Source of the DNA: Dendrolimus kikuchii
Taxonomy: Eukaryota; Arthropoda; Insecta; Lepidoptera; Lasiocampidae
Direction of reading: 5' to 3'
Assembly: GCA_019925095.2 (NCBI GenBank)
Contig: CM034392.1
Location: forward strand, 20,814,387 to 20,878,386
DNA: 64,000 nucleotides
Shown: positions 21,115-31,679 of the stretch, piece by piece
Position numbering within the stretch: the stretch's first letter is position 1
Layout: each line of letters opens with the position of its first letter
Made by a program: the position numbers and the translations under genes
Notes under the pieces: model-generated
Database searches by the model: none
Seen by the model: only the letters and a program-made list of their open reading frames with translations
Told to the model about the DNA's origin: nothing

Positions 21115-23476
21115 CAGAAAATTATCTCTTCTTAAAAGTCGCCTCCGATAACAGAATAATGGATACAAGAGCCTACAGAGGCCCCACTCTTGAAACGGAC
21201 CACTACCTGGTGATAAGCCGGTTTGTGGGCCTTTTCAAGAAGTGGAGACACTGGCGAGTGCGTACCAATTTCGGGGAGCTTGAAAGAATAAAGTGTGAAA
21301 AATTGGAAGATGTTAGTGTAAGGAGTATGTATGCGCGCCTAGTCGAAGAAAGGCTTGCAAAAGCGGACTTCTCCGACTTAGATGTGGATAATGACTGGGA
21401 TAGTATGAAAGAAAGTATAGTGGAAAGCGCAAAAGAAGCATGTGGATGCGCAAAGAGGCACATAACAACGAAAGGTGATGAATGGTGGGACGCGGATGTT
21501 AAATCCAGCGTAGAGAGAAAGAGAAAAGCCTGGCTGGATTATGTTGCTTCCTTGCAACAGAATGACAGTATGAAAGAGATGAAGAAAGAAATTTATCGCC
21601 TCTGCAAGAATGAAACCAAAGCTTTAGTGAAAGAGAAGCGTGAAAGAATAAAATTGAAAGAAGAAGAGAAGCTGACGGAGAACTTCGAGGCGAATACCAA
21701 ACTCTTTTGGAGAGAGGTTAAGAAGTCCCGGGGTTGTTCGTCAGCTTCCAGAATGGAAAGAATAAAATCTAAAGCAGGGGACGTTCTTGCTAACCCACAA
21801 GAGGTATTAGCGCGATGGAGTGAATATTTTAGAGAAATGTATGATAATATCCCGGATGCTGGCACCACGACTGAGTCTGTGACCGACTCCGAGGAGTCAG
21901 CATCCGAGATCACTTTGGAAGAGATCGAATGGTCGATAAGAAGTCTGAAAAATGGAAAGGCAGTAGGAATCGATAGTGTGTCTGCTGAGATGATCAAATC
22001 TGGTGGAACCTGCGTCCGGGACGCTTTCCTGTCCTTATGCAACTTGTGCTGGAGGACGGGAAAGGTTCCCAAGGACTGGAGGCGCGCTGTCATCGTGCCC
22101 TTGTATAAAGGCAAGGGGTCACGTATGGAGTGCGCCGGCTACAGGGCCATCAGTTTGATTAGCACAGCATCTAAAGTGTATGCGAAGATTATTGAAAAGA
22201 GAATGAGAGTGGTATCCGATGGATTACTGTGGGATGCACAAGGTGGCTTCAGAAATGCAAGGGGATGTATGGATCTAGTTTTCTTTCTCCGCAATATCGT
22301 AGAGAATTTTGTGAGAGTTTTGTGGATCTAGAGAAAGTATTTGACAGGGTTGTGCGGAAAGACCTCTGGGACATATTGCCCGGATATGGGATTAATGGCC
22401 AATTGATGCGTGCTGTGCAGTCCACTTACGAGGGCTGTATGGCATGCGTGCGGGTGGAAAGCAGCCTGTCGCCCTGGTTTGACGTCAATATTGGCGTCCG
22501 CCAGGGCTGCGTGCTGTCGGCTTTGCTGTTCATCCTATATCTGGACGATTGTCTCCAGAGAATAAGATTGATGGGTGTTGGGGTGCGGATGAGTGATCTA
22601 GTTGTAAGCACCTTGCTTTATGCGGATGATGCCGTGCTTTTAGCCGAATCGCCATCAGAACTGCAAACACTAGTCACAATGATGAAAGATGACTGTCAGG
22701 CGAGAGGCTTACATTTGAATGCGAAGAAAACAAAGGTTATGGTGTTTGAAAGAGAAGAAACCAGAACGAATGCAAGGATAATGGTCGATGATGTTATGCT
22801 AGAGCAAGTGAATGAGTTTGTATATCTTGGATGTGCTTTTAGCAGGGATGGAAGGTACACCGCTGATATAGAAAGAAGAGTGAATTTGGGGAATAGTGTG
22901 AATGGAGCGTTAGGTAAACTTCTAGGCGCTAAGAACCTCAGCCAGAAGGCCCAGCTCGCCGTACACAACGCGGTGCTGGTACCTACGCTCACGTATGGAT
23001 GCGAGAGTTGGGTATGGAAGAGAGAGCATGAAAGTAGAGTAAACGCGGTCGAGATGCGAGCACTGCGCAAAATCTGCGGAGTGACGCTCGCGGACCGCGT
23101 TCGTAATACCGAAGTAAGAAAGAGAGTTGGTCTGAAAGAGAGTGTCGGGGTGAAGGTAAGGAAAGGAATGCTCCGGTGGTTCGGGCATGTGGAAAGAATG
23201 CATGATGAAAGAATGACTAAACAGATATACAATGCAAAAGTGGATGGATGCAGAAGTCGTGGAAGGCCACGACACACCTTCCATGATCAAATTGATCGTG
23301 TACTAGCAGAAGGTGATGTCAGGAGCCTTAAGAACAGACGAGTGTGCATGACAAGAGTTATGAATGTCAAAGAGGCAAGTGAGGTGTGTAAGAATAAGCC
23401 TAAATGGCACTCTGTTGTTCGTGCCTACCCCGCAAGGGAACTGGCGTGAAGTTATGTATGTATGTATGTATGTATT
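21115..23476 (+). mobile_element. RTE-like non-LTR retrotransposon, 5'-truncated
   Basis: Begins within the endonuclease domain and ends in a tetranucleotide tail, about six ATGT units at 23453-23476. RTE-type elements often end in short tandem repeats rather than poly-A. The 3' end abuts a family D repeat. Its last 220 bases recur nearly unchanged at 14809-15030, so the lineage was active recently. Confidence 0.88.
21120..23449 (+). pseudogene. Endonuclease/reverse transcriptase ORF, frameshifted
   Basis: The first open part (to 22331) starts in the endonuclease C-terminus (RGPTLETDHYLVISR) and runs through a charged linker into RT motifs (KNGKAVGIDSVSAEMIKSGG, PLYKGKGSRMECAGYRAISL, DAQGGFRNARGCMD). 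Near 22290-22325 bases are missing and the frame changes. The second part continues VDLEKVFDRV, VRQGCVLSALLF and the catalytic YADD at 22619-22630, then the C-terminal region MLRWFGHVERMHDERMTK to a stop at 23447-23449. Truncation plus frameshift make it non-autonomous. Confidence 0.9.
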
Positions 23477-23477
23477 A

Positions 23478-23790
23478 TAAAATTCTAAAAATTCCGTATC
23501 TGTAAATTGGACCTATTTAAAAAAATCACCTGCAATCCTAACCTAACCTAACCTAAACGACGAAGAACACGATACAACTTTTTCTTGTCTGTTTGTTTGG
23601 GATTGACCTAAAAACTACTGGGCCGATTTCGTTGCGATTGTCAGTGATCAATAGCAAATTCTTAGAATTAAAGTCTGCGCTACATGTTATCCCAGGAATC
23701 GCGCGGGAATTATCCCAGGAGCGGTTTGTAGTTGTTCGGTGCATAAAAAATAGCTTATTGCGACACAATTTTAACTAGAACGATTCTTTT
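23478..23790 (-). repeat. Dispersed repeat, family D
   Basis: Shares ATCGCGCGGGAATTATCCC, GAGCGGTTTGTAGTTGTTCG and the TATAAAATTCTAAAAATTCC end with other copies. The minus-strand 5' portion is missing. Confidence 0.65.
23537..23556. repeat. Four tandem CCTAA units (telomere-type)
   Basis: CCTAACCTAACCTAACCTAA is an exact four-unit match to the insect TTAGG telomeric repeat on the minus strand, placed inside a family D copy. Confidence 0.8.
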
Positions 23791-23799
23791 TTAAATGTT

Positions 23800-25120
23800 G
23801 TTATTTTTTTAATGCTAAATGCTAAAATATATAAAATATAAAGTAATACAATAAAGTGACTTTTCTTATATAACCAAACCTAACCAAAGTACGTAATATG
23901 TAGTTTAATAAAGTAATAACAAATATATAGGCAACAATAACGGAATAGTTATAAAACAAAAAGCAAAATTAAATATTGAAAATAAACAAGTTGACGGTTG
24001 GCTAATTAAAAACTTTAACGTTATTACATTATCATTGACACATGACATCTTTATGTTCTGTGATCACAGCTACTGAAAAGTGGCCGAAACGTCGGAATAA
24101 AACTTAAATAAAATACCACGCTTAAAACTGTTCAAACGTAGTTTTATTTTGTTTACTAGTCGCGAAAACTTAAAAAAATACTCAAAGTAATATAATAGGT
24201 TTGTTTTGCAAGCAGGTATTGTAATGAAAAATAAAGAAGACTTAGATATATTATCATCATAACAAGGTCAGGATGGACGATTATAAAAACTAAGTCATAG
24301 AATGAATAGTAGGTGTTTAGTATTTTGTAGAATTTTAATAATAATGTGTCTTAAATATTAGAAGCCTGTATATAGGTAGGTACATAGATGATGAGAAGTT
24401 AAAAATAGTAGATTGTTACACGAGAGGTGAAAGTGATCTATTTAGGCATGAGATGGTTTGACGCATGAACATAGCGAGGGCGCTAATAGTTCGAGTGCCA
24501 AAATAGACCTTTCGCCCGAGGCTAATACTGCGTTTCATTACGTATATGAGGAAGTAATTAAAAAATTATTTCTTAAACAAACAACTACTTCTTTAATGAA
24601 ATCAGGCATTAAATCCATATCTAAATCTGGTGAACTCATTTAATACGCCAAATGTCACATATGAAACGTCAACTAAATTTCTTTTTCTGTGTCGTTCTAC
24701 CAGCCAGTATTCTTTTGTCGCCAATCGTAACAAAAAACACAGTTTAACAGTTTACACACAGTTTAGTTTAACTGTCGTGTGGTGTGTGTGATCGTGTAAT
24801 AACAGCTTTTTAAATGTTTGCCTGATTTGTTCTAAAATATAAATATTTTTGATATATACCTATATGTCAATGAGATATTGACACTCATTTATTATGTATG
24901 TATGAACGGCGTCTAAAATTTTTAAAATAATGTTCAACTTAGATATATAGGCTTTCTTTTTTACCGTTAAATGCATAGGTAGGTATATAGGTAAATTATT
25001 ATAAATTGGCGCGAGGATGTGTTATTGTCTACATAAGTGATGTATTTCTGGAGACAACTCAACGTTTCGTATTACTATGTTTTCGTTTATACTTACATTT
25101 TTCAGTTTTCTTATAAAGGT
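23800..25120. other. Intergenic stretch, no gene recognised
   Basis: AT-rich. The small open frame 24458-24643 has no recognisable domain or splice context. No further repeats with clear ends were seen. Confidence 0.45.
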
Positions 25121-25121
25121 T

Positions 25122-25222
25122 AACGAGCTTATTCATATTGACTTAGAGTAGGTTTGTAGGCTTCTTCAAGGTTCTTCAAGCAGCCTACAAACTTACTTTG
25201 TCACAATATGAATAAGCCCGTT
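25122..25222. repeat. Palindromic MITE, family M2, copy 1
   Basis: Almost the entire 100 bases form one hairpin. GCTTATTCATATTGACTTAG...GGTTTGTAGGC pairs with GCCTACAAACTT...CAATATGAATAAGC around a short centre. The second copy is at 42027-43003. Confidence 0.8.
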
Positions 25223-25483
25223 AATATCTATTCAAATTTATATTACAAATAGTACTATGGATTAGTAAAAAATATAGGTTGCCAATTTATTAGGCTCTCA
25301 TTATAGTTACTGGGCCAAATTAGTTAGTTATTTGGCTTTAAAATGGGGTCTTTCGTGTTATAAAACATAAAAAACAATAATAAACAATTTTTTTATATAC
25401 AAATACAATAATTTACAGATACAAATAAATAATTATACTTAGCTAAATAAATAACGTAATAAATAGAGAGCGGAGATCAAAAC

Positions 25484-26029
25484 TTAGGAAGAGACTACTT
25501 CAGGCGTCGGTTGTGGGTCGATCTTTTCTTCTTTCTTTTCCGGTGAAGCTTCGCTAGCTTGTGGCTCTGCTCGTGTGCTTCTGCAGGTCAGCGTCACAGG
25601 ATCTCTTTCACGATCAGGTCCGCATTGTTCTGTTGCACCTATGAGTTTCATTTCATCCGTTTCACCTTGCACATCGCTATCAGAGTCAAGACGTCGTTTG
25701 CCGGCTATAACCACTTCTATTTTTGTGCCGTCACTATCTGCAAACCGCTCCTTCGAAGTCCCGATCTCCACTTGATAAGGAGTGTTTGGCTCGACGAACG
25801 CTTCCATCAAGTAGTCCGACCTCTCTTGCAAATTCGCTTTTTGTAAGTTCCCCCTATTTGCCGCAAGTAATATTTCGTAGATGCTCGACGGCAGCTTCTG
25901 TGGGATGGCTATGATGAACATAATATTCTTGACATCAGCTTGAACGTTGATCTCGCCATCCTGCCTCTGATCGTAGGTCGCGGGCCTGGCGGCGGCGAAT
26001 GCGAACAAACAAATGAGTAAGAGCAGCAT
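25484..26029 (-). CDS. Small secreted protein with YDQRQ motif, unknown function
   Basis: Single-exon frame of 181 residues from ATG 26029, chosen because it starts a classic signal peptide (MLLLLICLFAFAAA) and lies 32 bases below a core promoter. The longer upstream in-frame stretch would cross that promoter. After cleavage the mature protein begins near RPATYDQRQDG (motif at residues 19-25), then a hydrophobic patch (NIMFIIAIP). The middle is polar, there are two cysteines (EQCGPD, LTCRS), and the tail is rich in Pro and Glu. A similar motif in the same place occurs in the gene at 31680-33415, so the two look like paralogs. An AATAAA lies at 25287-25292 on the minus strand. I do not recognise the family. 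No transmembrane segment follows the signal. Confidence 0.85.
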   Translation of the reverse strand: MLLLLICLFAFAAARPATYDQRQDGEINVQADVKNIMFIIAIPQKLPSSIYEILLAANRGNLQKANLQERSDYLMEAFVEPNTPYQVEIGTSKERFADSDGTKIEVVIAGKRRLDSDSDVQGETDEMKLIGATEQCGPDRERDPVTLTCRSTRAEPQASEASPEKKEEKIDPQPTPEVVSS

Positions 26030-26059
26030 GATGCGTGCGCTTGTCTGATCTCCGATGCG

Positions 26060-26094
26060 CTGACTGCGAGCTGCGTACTCCCGCGCCGCTTTTA
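26060..26094 (-). promoter_or_regulatory. Core promoter: TATA-like box and initiator
   Basis: TAAAAG at 26094-26089 lies about 30 bases above a TCAG initiator (26063-26060, start A at 26061). The 5' UTR would be about 32 bases. The spacing is that of arthropod TATA/Inr promoters. Confidence 0.6.
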
Positions 26095-26573
26095 CCGGCC
26101 ATCCGCAAACCAGTCCAGTGCCCGAAACGAGCACACCGTAACGGTTTATAGACACAAACACCTAGTAGACCTTTTTTCCTCGTATGGGCAGTCTAATCAC
26201 AACAATCAATTTATATTGGATGGTATGAACTTTGCATTCAATTAATTAATCGTGCATAAAATGTATGCACTGACACCAATCTGTCCGGAGTACTTCAGTT
26301 AAGCTCTTTGAGATACTCGGGTAATCATGACTCGTGTAACCGATTGCAATTTCGACTCATTTTTGACTAGGCCCAGGTATTCAATAATATTTCATAACAC
26401 ATGTAGGTAAGATTAAAAAAACGCTCATAATATTAATTCTAAAATCTAAATTTATATCAAGAACTTGATAACTAGTTTTATCAATTGAAAAGAAAACTAC
26501 CTTTAGAATTTACATAGCAACAGGGTCTAATTCTGAAAAAAAAACATGTAGGAATTATATTATACCAAACTAA

Positions 26574-27017
26574 AGGGCCATTTACATGGAGAGAGTTTCT
26601 TGCTGCAAAAATACAATTGTCGAAATCAAGAAAAGAAATTTGATCATGTAAACTAAATATACGATATTGTACGTGGAAGAGCGATAATCGCCTGGTGAAT
26701 GAATATTGTCGTCTCTGTGTAAACAAAATACCGCGCTGATCACCGTTGAACTTGAAACAACGTCCTACTAGTTTTAGTTTAGAACAGTCAAGTAATCGTA
26801 GGCAAATGTGCGATTTGTGTCGTAGTGTAAACAAAACTTGGCAATCATTAGCTCACGATTATCGTATGACGTACTCGTAGGCGAGTTTCTTTTTCTTTTT
26901 TTTGAATGTAAACATGTCAATGCGATTATTGTCTAAAGAGTATCTATCACCTACGAAAACAGTATACGATTTCTCGCCCCAAAACATGCGATAAACTCTC
27001 TCTATGTAAATGGCCCT
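26574..27017. repeat. MITE with 28-bp terminal inverted repeats (family M3)
   Basis: AGGGCCATTTACATGGAGAG at the left pairs with CTCTATGTAAATGGCCCT at the right. The inner ends (AGTTTCTTGC / GCGATAAACT) continue with mismatches. The 444-bp interior has no transposase. Flanks TAA and GAA may be a decayed 3-bp duplication. The open frame 26481-26834 crosses the element and is chance. Confidence 0.75.
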
Positions 27018-27292
27018 GAAGGCGCAATCCAGTCTGATTATATTCGATGAATGGTCCAGAAATAGCGGCCTACATATTTATAATTATCTTATGCATTATA
27101 AGATTTATGTTGCTCTTAATATTCGATAAAATGTAAAGTTAATGCCAGTTTCATTTGCCCTCGGCGACAGTAACCGTAAGGGTCAATGATATGATAACCG
27201 AGTTTTGCCGGCGCATAGAGAGCTATCCAAGTATCCATATATTGTATTTTACTCCATAAACATCTCACTGTTGTAATCGGGCTTTCCAATTT

Positions 27293-27473
27293 TAGGGCAA
27301 TGGATAGTATACTCGTCACGCTTGTCCAAGTGGATTGCCGGGTTTCACAGCCGATGATTTTCATGTGCCTGGTAGGCAGCGATGTACTCACGATGTTTTC
27401 TTTCACCATCGACACGTGATAATTGTCACCCAGCAGTGGGACGTTTATAGGCTATTATTATAATTATTATATA
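27293..27473. repeat. Partial SINE (family B) with inverted end
   Basis: The body at 27305-27425 is in minus orientation (CGCTTGTCCAAGTGGATTGC...GATGTTTTCTTTCACCATCG). It is followed at once by a plus-orientation SINE end (CCCAGCAGTGGGACGTTTAT AGGCTATTATTATAA). Only part of the unit is present. Confidence 0.6.
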
Positions 27474-27489
27474 TTAAGATGCTGGATGA

Positions 27490-27793
27490 TTTTTTTATTG
27501 CATGAGTTCATCAGACAGGCAGACGGTCCAGTTGATGGAGAGCGGTTACCATCGCCTATGGATATTTGCAACACCAAAGGTGCTGCAAATGCGCTGCTCT
27601 CTTAAGAGAGACTGGAACCTGGTCACTAATGCCGGAACACAACTCAAGGTTGCTATGGCGGCATAAAGCAGGGGCGATAGCTATCCAGTCAGGTAAATAC
27701 CCTACCACCTGGCTGTGGGTTGTTTTGTCGCCTCCTTACTACAGGCCGCCCGGCCGCAGGAAATTGTATTCTTTCTCCGTTCCTGCATGGATA
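27490..27793 (-). repeat. A-tailed repeat, family A, full-length copy 6
   Basis: Runs from the T-rich end and TTGCATGAGTTCATCAGACAG to GTTCCTGCATGGATAAC, with small internal deletions. Confidence 0.85.
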
Positions 27794-27890
27794 ACTGGTT
27801 GAATTAACCAGCGTTGGTCTTCCTTTATGGTCATTACAGTAACTTTTTAATTAAAAAAAGAAAAAACGCATATTAAAAATATAATACATA

Positions 27891-28190
27891 TTATAATAAC
27901 AGCCCACAAATCACCCACTGCAAGGCTCGGGCCTCCCACTATAGGAGAACGAACAATATACTCGCCACGCTGTCCAAGGCGGCTTGGCAAGTGCAACACA
28001 TCGGTTATCTTGATGTGCAGGCAGCAGTCAACAATGTTTCCTTTCACAGTTGTTAGCACATGGTAATTGTAACAATATACACGTTAGGTCAAAAACCTGC
28101 CTAAGTGGTGGAGGCGTTCCGGTCAGGATTTGAATCCCGGCCTCTGAGTTTGGGACGCGTGCTCTAGCCATTACTCTACCAAGACTTCTC
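27891..28190 (-). repeat. tRNA-derived SINE, family B, copy 1 (most complete)
   Basis: The minus-strand head has an A-box-like TGGCTAGAGC (28170-28161) and a B box GGATTCAAATCC (28137-28126) about 25 bases further on. The body is tRNA-unrelated (TTTTTGACCTAACGTG, ACATTGTTGACTGC, CGATGTGTTGCAC, CCAAGCCGCC) and ends in TTATTATAA. Pol III would drive it internally. Confidence 0.8.
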
Positions 28191-28634
28191 ATGATACATA
28201 TTAGTCTAGTCTCTTTAATTTCAAAATAGCTAAAGAACCTTGGAAATTCAAATGTGACTTGTAGACATTTTATCCAAGTCCTGTACTAAATAAATAAGAG
28301 TTATAAGAAGTTTAGATTGTACACATAATGTTAGTTGCAATCAATGTTCCGTTACCTTACCAGCAATTTTAGTAATTAAAATCCTGTTAACAAACTGTTT
28401 GTGGCGTAATAATTATAGGTATAGATGGCATGGTGCCAAATAGCATTTCATAGGAGTCTTGCTTGTGTACTTAGCTGTACTTTGAAATGTAGACGTTAAT
28501 CAATAAAGAATAAAATGTAAACAGAAAGAAAGAAAATCATCATGTGAAGAAATAGTGACTTTATTACATTCCTTATTCATTATTATATACAAAGCATATT
28601 TGGAGAATTTGTACACCGCATAGTCAGCAAAAAC

Positions 28635-28915
28635 ATAGTAGTAGCATAATGGCTAGGGCGCGGATTCGATCCTGACCGGAATGCATGCATCGCTTAGGCA
28701 GTTTTCTGACCTAATGTGCTTATTGTTACAATTACTACGTGCTAACAACGGTGAAGAAAAACATTGTGATGCAACCTGCACATCGAGATAACCGATGTGT
28801 CAAACCTGCCAAGCCGCCTTAGACAAGCGTGGTGGGTAAACTGTCCGTTACTCCTATAATGGGAAGCCCGAGCCCAGCAGTGCGACGTTAATGGGCTGCT
28901 ATCATATTATTATTT
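28635..28915 (+). repeat. tRNA-derived SINE, family B, copy 2
   Basis: AATGGCTAGGGCG and CGGATTCGATCCTGACC mark the head, with the stretch between the boxes shortened. The body and the ATATTATTATT end match copy 1, about 450 bases away in the opposite orientation. Confidence 0.8.
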
Positions 28916-29244
28916 TCAGCAAACAAGGTTTGTACTCAGCATATTGCTGTGTCGGAATTATATCCGACACAACGCTGATTTTCAGTATAAACCTTCTTCT
29001 CGTGTGGAGACCAATAAAACAATAATTAATAATCTATTTGACTCGTTATAATTATGATGTCATAACTATGCTGATGAAAAAAAAATCGGGATTTAGGGTT
29101 GTAGATCGTCTCAAACAAAAGACAAGGTATTTTTTTAAACGAAGGTTTGATTACTTGCTTTTCTAATAATCTAATTTAGTGTACCTATCGGGTGTAAACC
29201 GAGACGCGTTTCTAGACCCCTGAAAATCGGGACACCTGGCAACG

Positions 29245-29530
29245 CTACATCTTAATTTTTTTCGAGGGGAGCCCAAAAACTGAAAAATGCCGCCCCCACT
29301 CGCCTATATTTTTTCCCTTAATCATCATTAAACCACAGACGCCCACTGAAGAACATCTGACCGTTTGTGGTTTTTAACTATGCCTACACACCCCGCGAAA
29401 TGTAATTTATGTGCTTAAAGTACTGGACGTATCAGTGGTCAACGTTGCGTTAATGATGAGTTGTGTATTCGTCTGCCTTCTGAGTAGGTTACCCGGGCAT
29501 GGGCCTCGGATCTCTTGACAATCAAATCTC
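29245..29530 (+). repeat. Dispersed repeat sharing CGCCCCCACTCGCCTATATTTT
   Basis: The segment from about 29255 to 29370 matches 43315-43475 (CGCCGCCCCC.CTCGCCTATAT, TTAATCATCAT, GCCCACTGA). No coding potential was found and the element limits are uncertain. Confidence 0.5.
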
Positions 29531-29587
29531 TGTTGATATGGTTGTCAAGAACCCAATAAGGGAAGCGACACATGTTACAATACATTC

Positions 29588-29645
29588 ATTAGAATTATTA
29601 ATATATTAATAATAATTAATATATTAATATATTAATATTAATGCA
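29588..29645. repeat. AT-only palindromic cluster
   Basis: Repeated AATTAATATATTAATAT units that pair with each other in several registers, as in slippage of a TTAATA unit. Confidence 0.7.
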
Positions 29646-29649
29646 CAAA

Positions 29650-30710
29650 AGAACAGGCATCAAAATAACATCTTATCGTCTAACTTTTAAAATATCAAGA
29701 TAGTAATAATTGTAATTACTTTCAATTATTTCTATACTTTTAATTTCTTCAAATGCAATTATTAATGCGCTATTTGACACCTTTTACTTGACTTTATGAC
29801 GTCATAAGTTGGTACGCTCGTACAAAATGAGCCTGCAACGTTCTGTCATTTTATAAAAAATATCTCAGCTCATTTGATAGTCCGCTCCCCTATTGTTTGA
29901 TTGGCTTTTTAGCCTAAATTCACACTTTAAACTCGTGGTTACATTAGCCCACAGTCGCACTGTTGGGCACGGACTTCCTCATTTTAGGTGAACTCCACTT
30001 CCACATGCTCCGCTCACTCCGTGAGCAATGGCAGGCGAGATTTATGTCCTGACATTAGTCAAAACTAAAACGAGTCATTCGCTGATGTACTACAAGTTTT
30101 CCCTTAAAACAGCAGAGAGATAAGCAGTGTATTTATATTTCTATAAAAATGGATTACACATCGACAGTTTCAGCTTGTGTTCGAACAGATAATTAATTTT
30201 TTAGATCATATACATTTAATTTATTATGTATTGTAATAGGGTGGATAAAACACGTTATAATAGATCCTGAAATTATATAGACAATGACAATACAATACCA
30301 TCATTTTAACTTTATAATATCAGTTTAACTACAAACTTATTTTAATTAAAGTTTAAGCAATAATTATGATAATATTTTTTTAAGTTTTCGCGGCCAGTAT
30401 ATATAATAAAACTACATTTAACCGCGCTTAAAACCATTAAAACCTAATCATTATTATGCTATTAATCGTTAAAGTTATGACGTCATGGCGTGATTGTAAG
30501 CTTATAAGCTTGCGGTACAATATCTAGCAGAAAAAGAGAAGTCTTGTAAAATTGTAACATGATAAGAAGTGTCTCAGTGTAATTTGTATGTCAATTACTG
30601 TAATAGTCTATTACTAATAGATTCTGAAACAATTAAAAGTGTAGACGGAGCCTAGGTTAACAAAAGCGTCAAATGAAGTGAAGTATTTTTTTAAATTTGT
30701 ATGCTTATCC
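29650..30710. other. Intergenic stretch, no gene recognised
   Basis: AT-rich with two TGACGTCA-like sites (TTATGACGTCAT near 29795 and 30477). No exon or element with clear limits. Confidence 0.4.
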
Positions 30711-30716
30711 ATATGC

Positions 30717-30836
30717 CCGGTTCCTATATCTTACCGACCGTTCATTTGCTTTATATCAATTAAAATTTGACATAAGCTCCTTACATCTAATGGTGAAGTG
30801 GGAAGCCAATAGAATGAAACGTAAGAGTAGGAACCA
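30717..30836. repeat. MITE family M1, copy 2
   Basis: The left end CCGGTTCCTATATCTTACCG is intact. The right end (AAGAGTAGGAACC) is decayed. The short open frame covering it is not a gene. Confidence 0.7.
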
Positions 30837-30949
30837 GCCATTGATAATGTGTCCACTCGAAACTATTTTACCTTTCTCGTTTTTGCAATGGACTGCGGCG
30901 ATTCCTATTTTCAAATCGGCTTCTTAGCCGGCTTCACTCTTAGTGTTCG

Positions 30950-31060
30950 AGTTACTATGTACTATAAATATATAGTACCGCGTACTATATTTTAGCCAAT
31001 TGTACTATATATTATAGAAAAGTTATATAGTACGAATTTTACTATATTTTCATCGCTAAT
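30950..31060. repeat. Cluster of TACTATAT / ATATAGTA inverted motifs
   Basis: Six or more copies of GTACTAT or ATAGTAC in both orientations within 100 bases, able to fold in several ways. The family is unknown. Confidence 0.5.
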
Positions 31061-31679
31061 TCAGTTGTCGAGCTTTTTGTTCATATACTTATGTATATTT
31101 TAAAAGTATTAGATCTTTGCTGGCCAAATCAAAAAGTAGCAACAAGTACACATGGAAAATGCAATTATGAAATAAATAAAATATAACGGTCCTGAGACCG
31201 AAGATACAAGATTATTCTTAGTCACTAAAATATTTATGCTGTACTACATCTAAAAATTTTGTTATGCTATCCAGCTGTTTTATTTTACTGAAAATAAAGT
31301 TTATTTAAGTTAAAGTTTATATACTATATTTTTACAGCTTAAATACAAAAATATTATTTTCTCTCCTAAAAAAATGGTGGCAACCCAAGTTCGAGGCTGG
31401 GTATACCTATTTTATATGTCTGAGTATAAATTATAAAAAAATAATGGATAAATAAAATCACATTTAGAGTTTTTAAATAAGAGTCACATATTTTATTTTC
31501 AACGAAACAATTTACACTAACTTATTTCTAAACCTTAAAATTAACATAAATGCATCGATCACATTACTACTCATTAAATGTAAAATACCTACAACTAAAC
31601 CATGAATTACTATGTTTAATTAGATTTAATACATCATAAATCTAGGCAAGATGTTCAGAGGTCAATCATTTCAGTCTTT

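Noticed and set aside
21203..23290. Minus-strand frames of 86-193 codons
   Set aside because: Antisense shadows of the RTE-like reverse transcriptase.
28126..28190. tRNA-like sequence with A and B boxes
   Set aside because: It is the head of a SINE. It cannot fold as a complete tRNA with acceptor stem, and it recurs in other copies with the same body.
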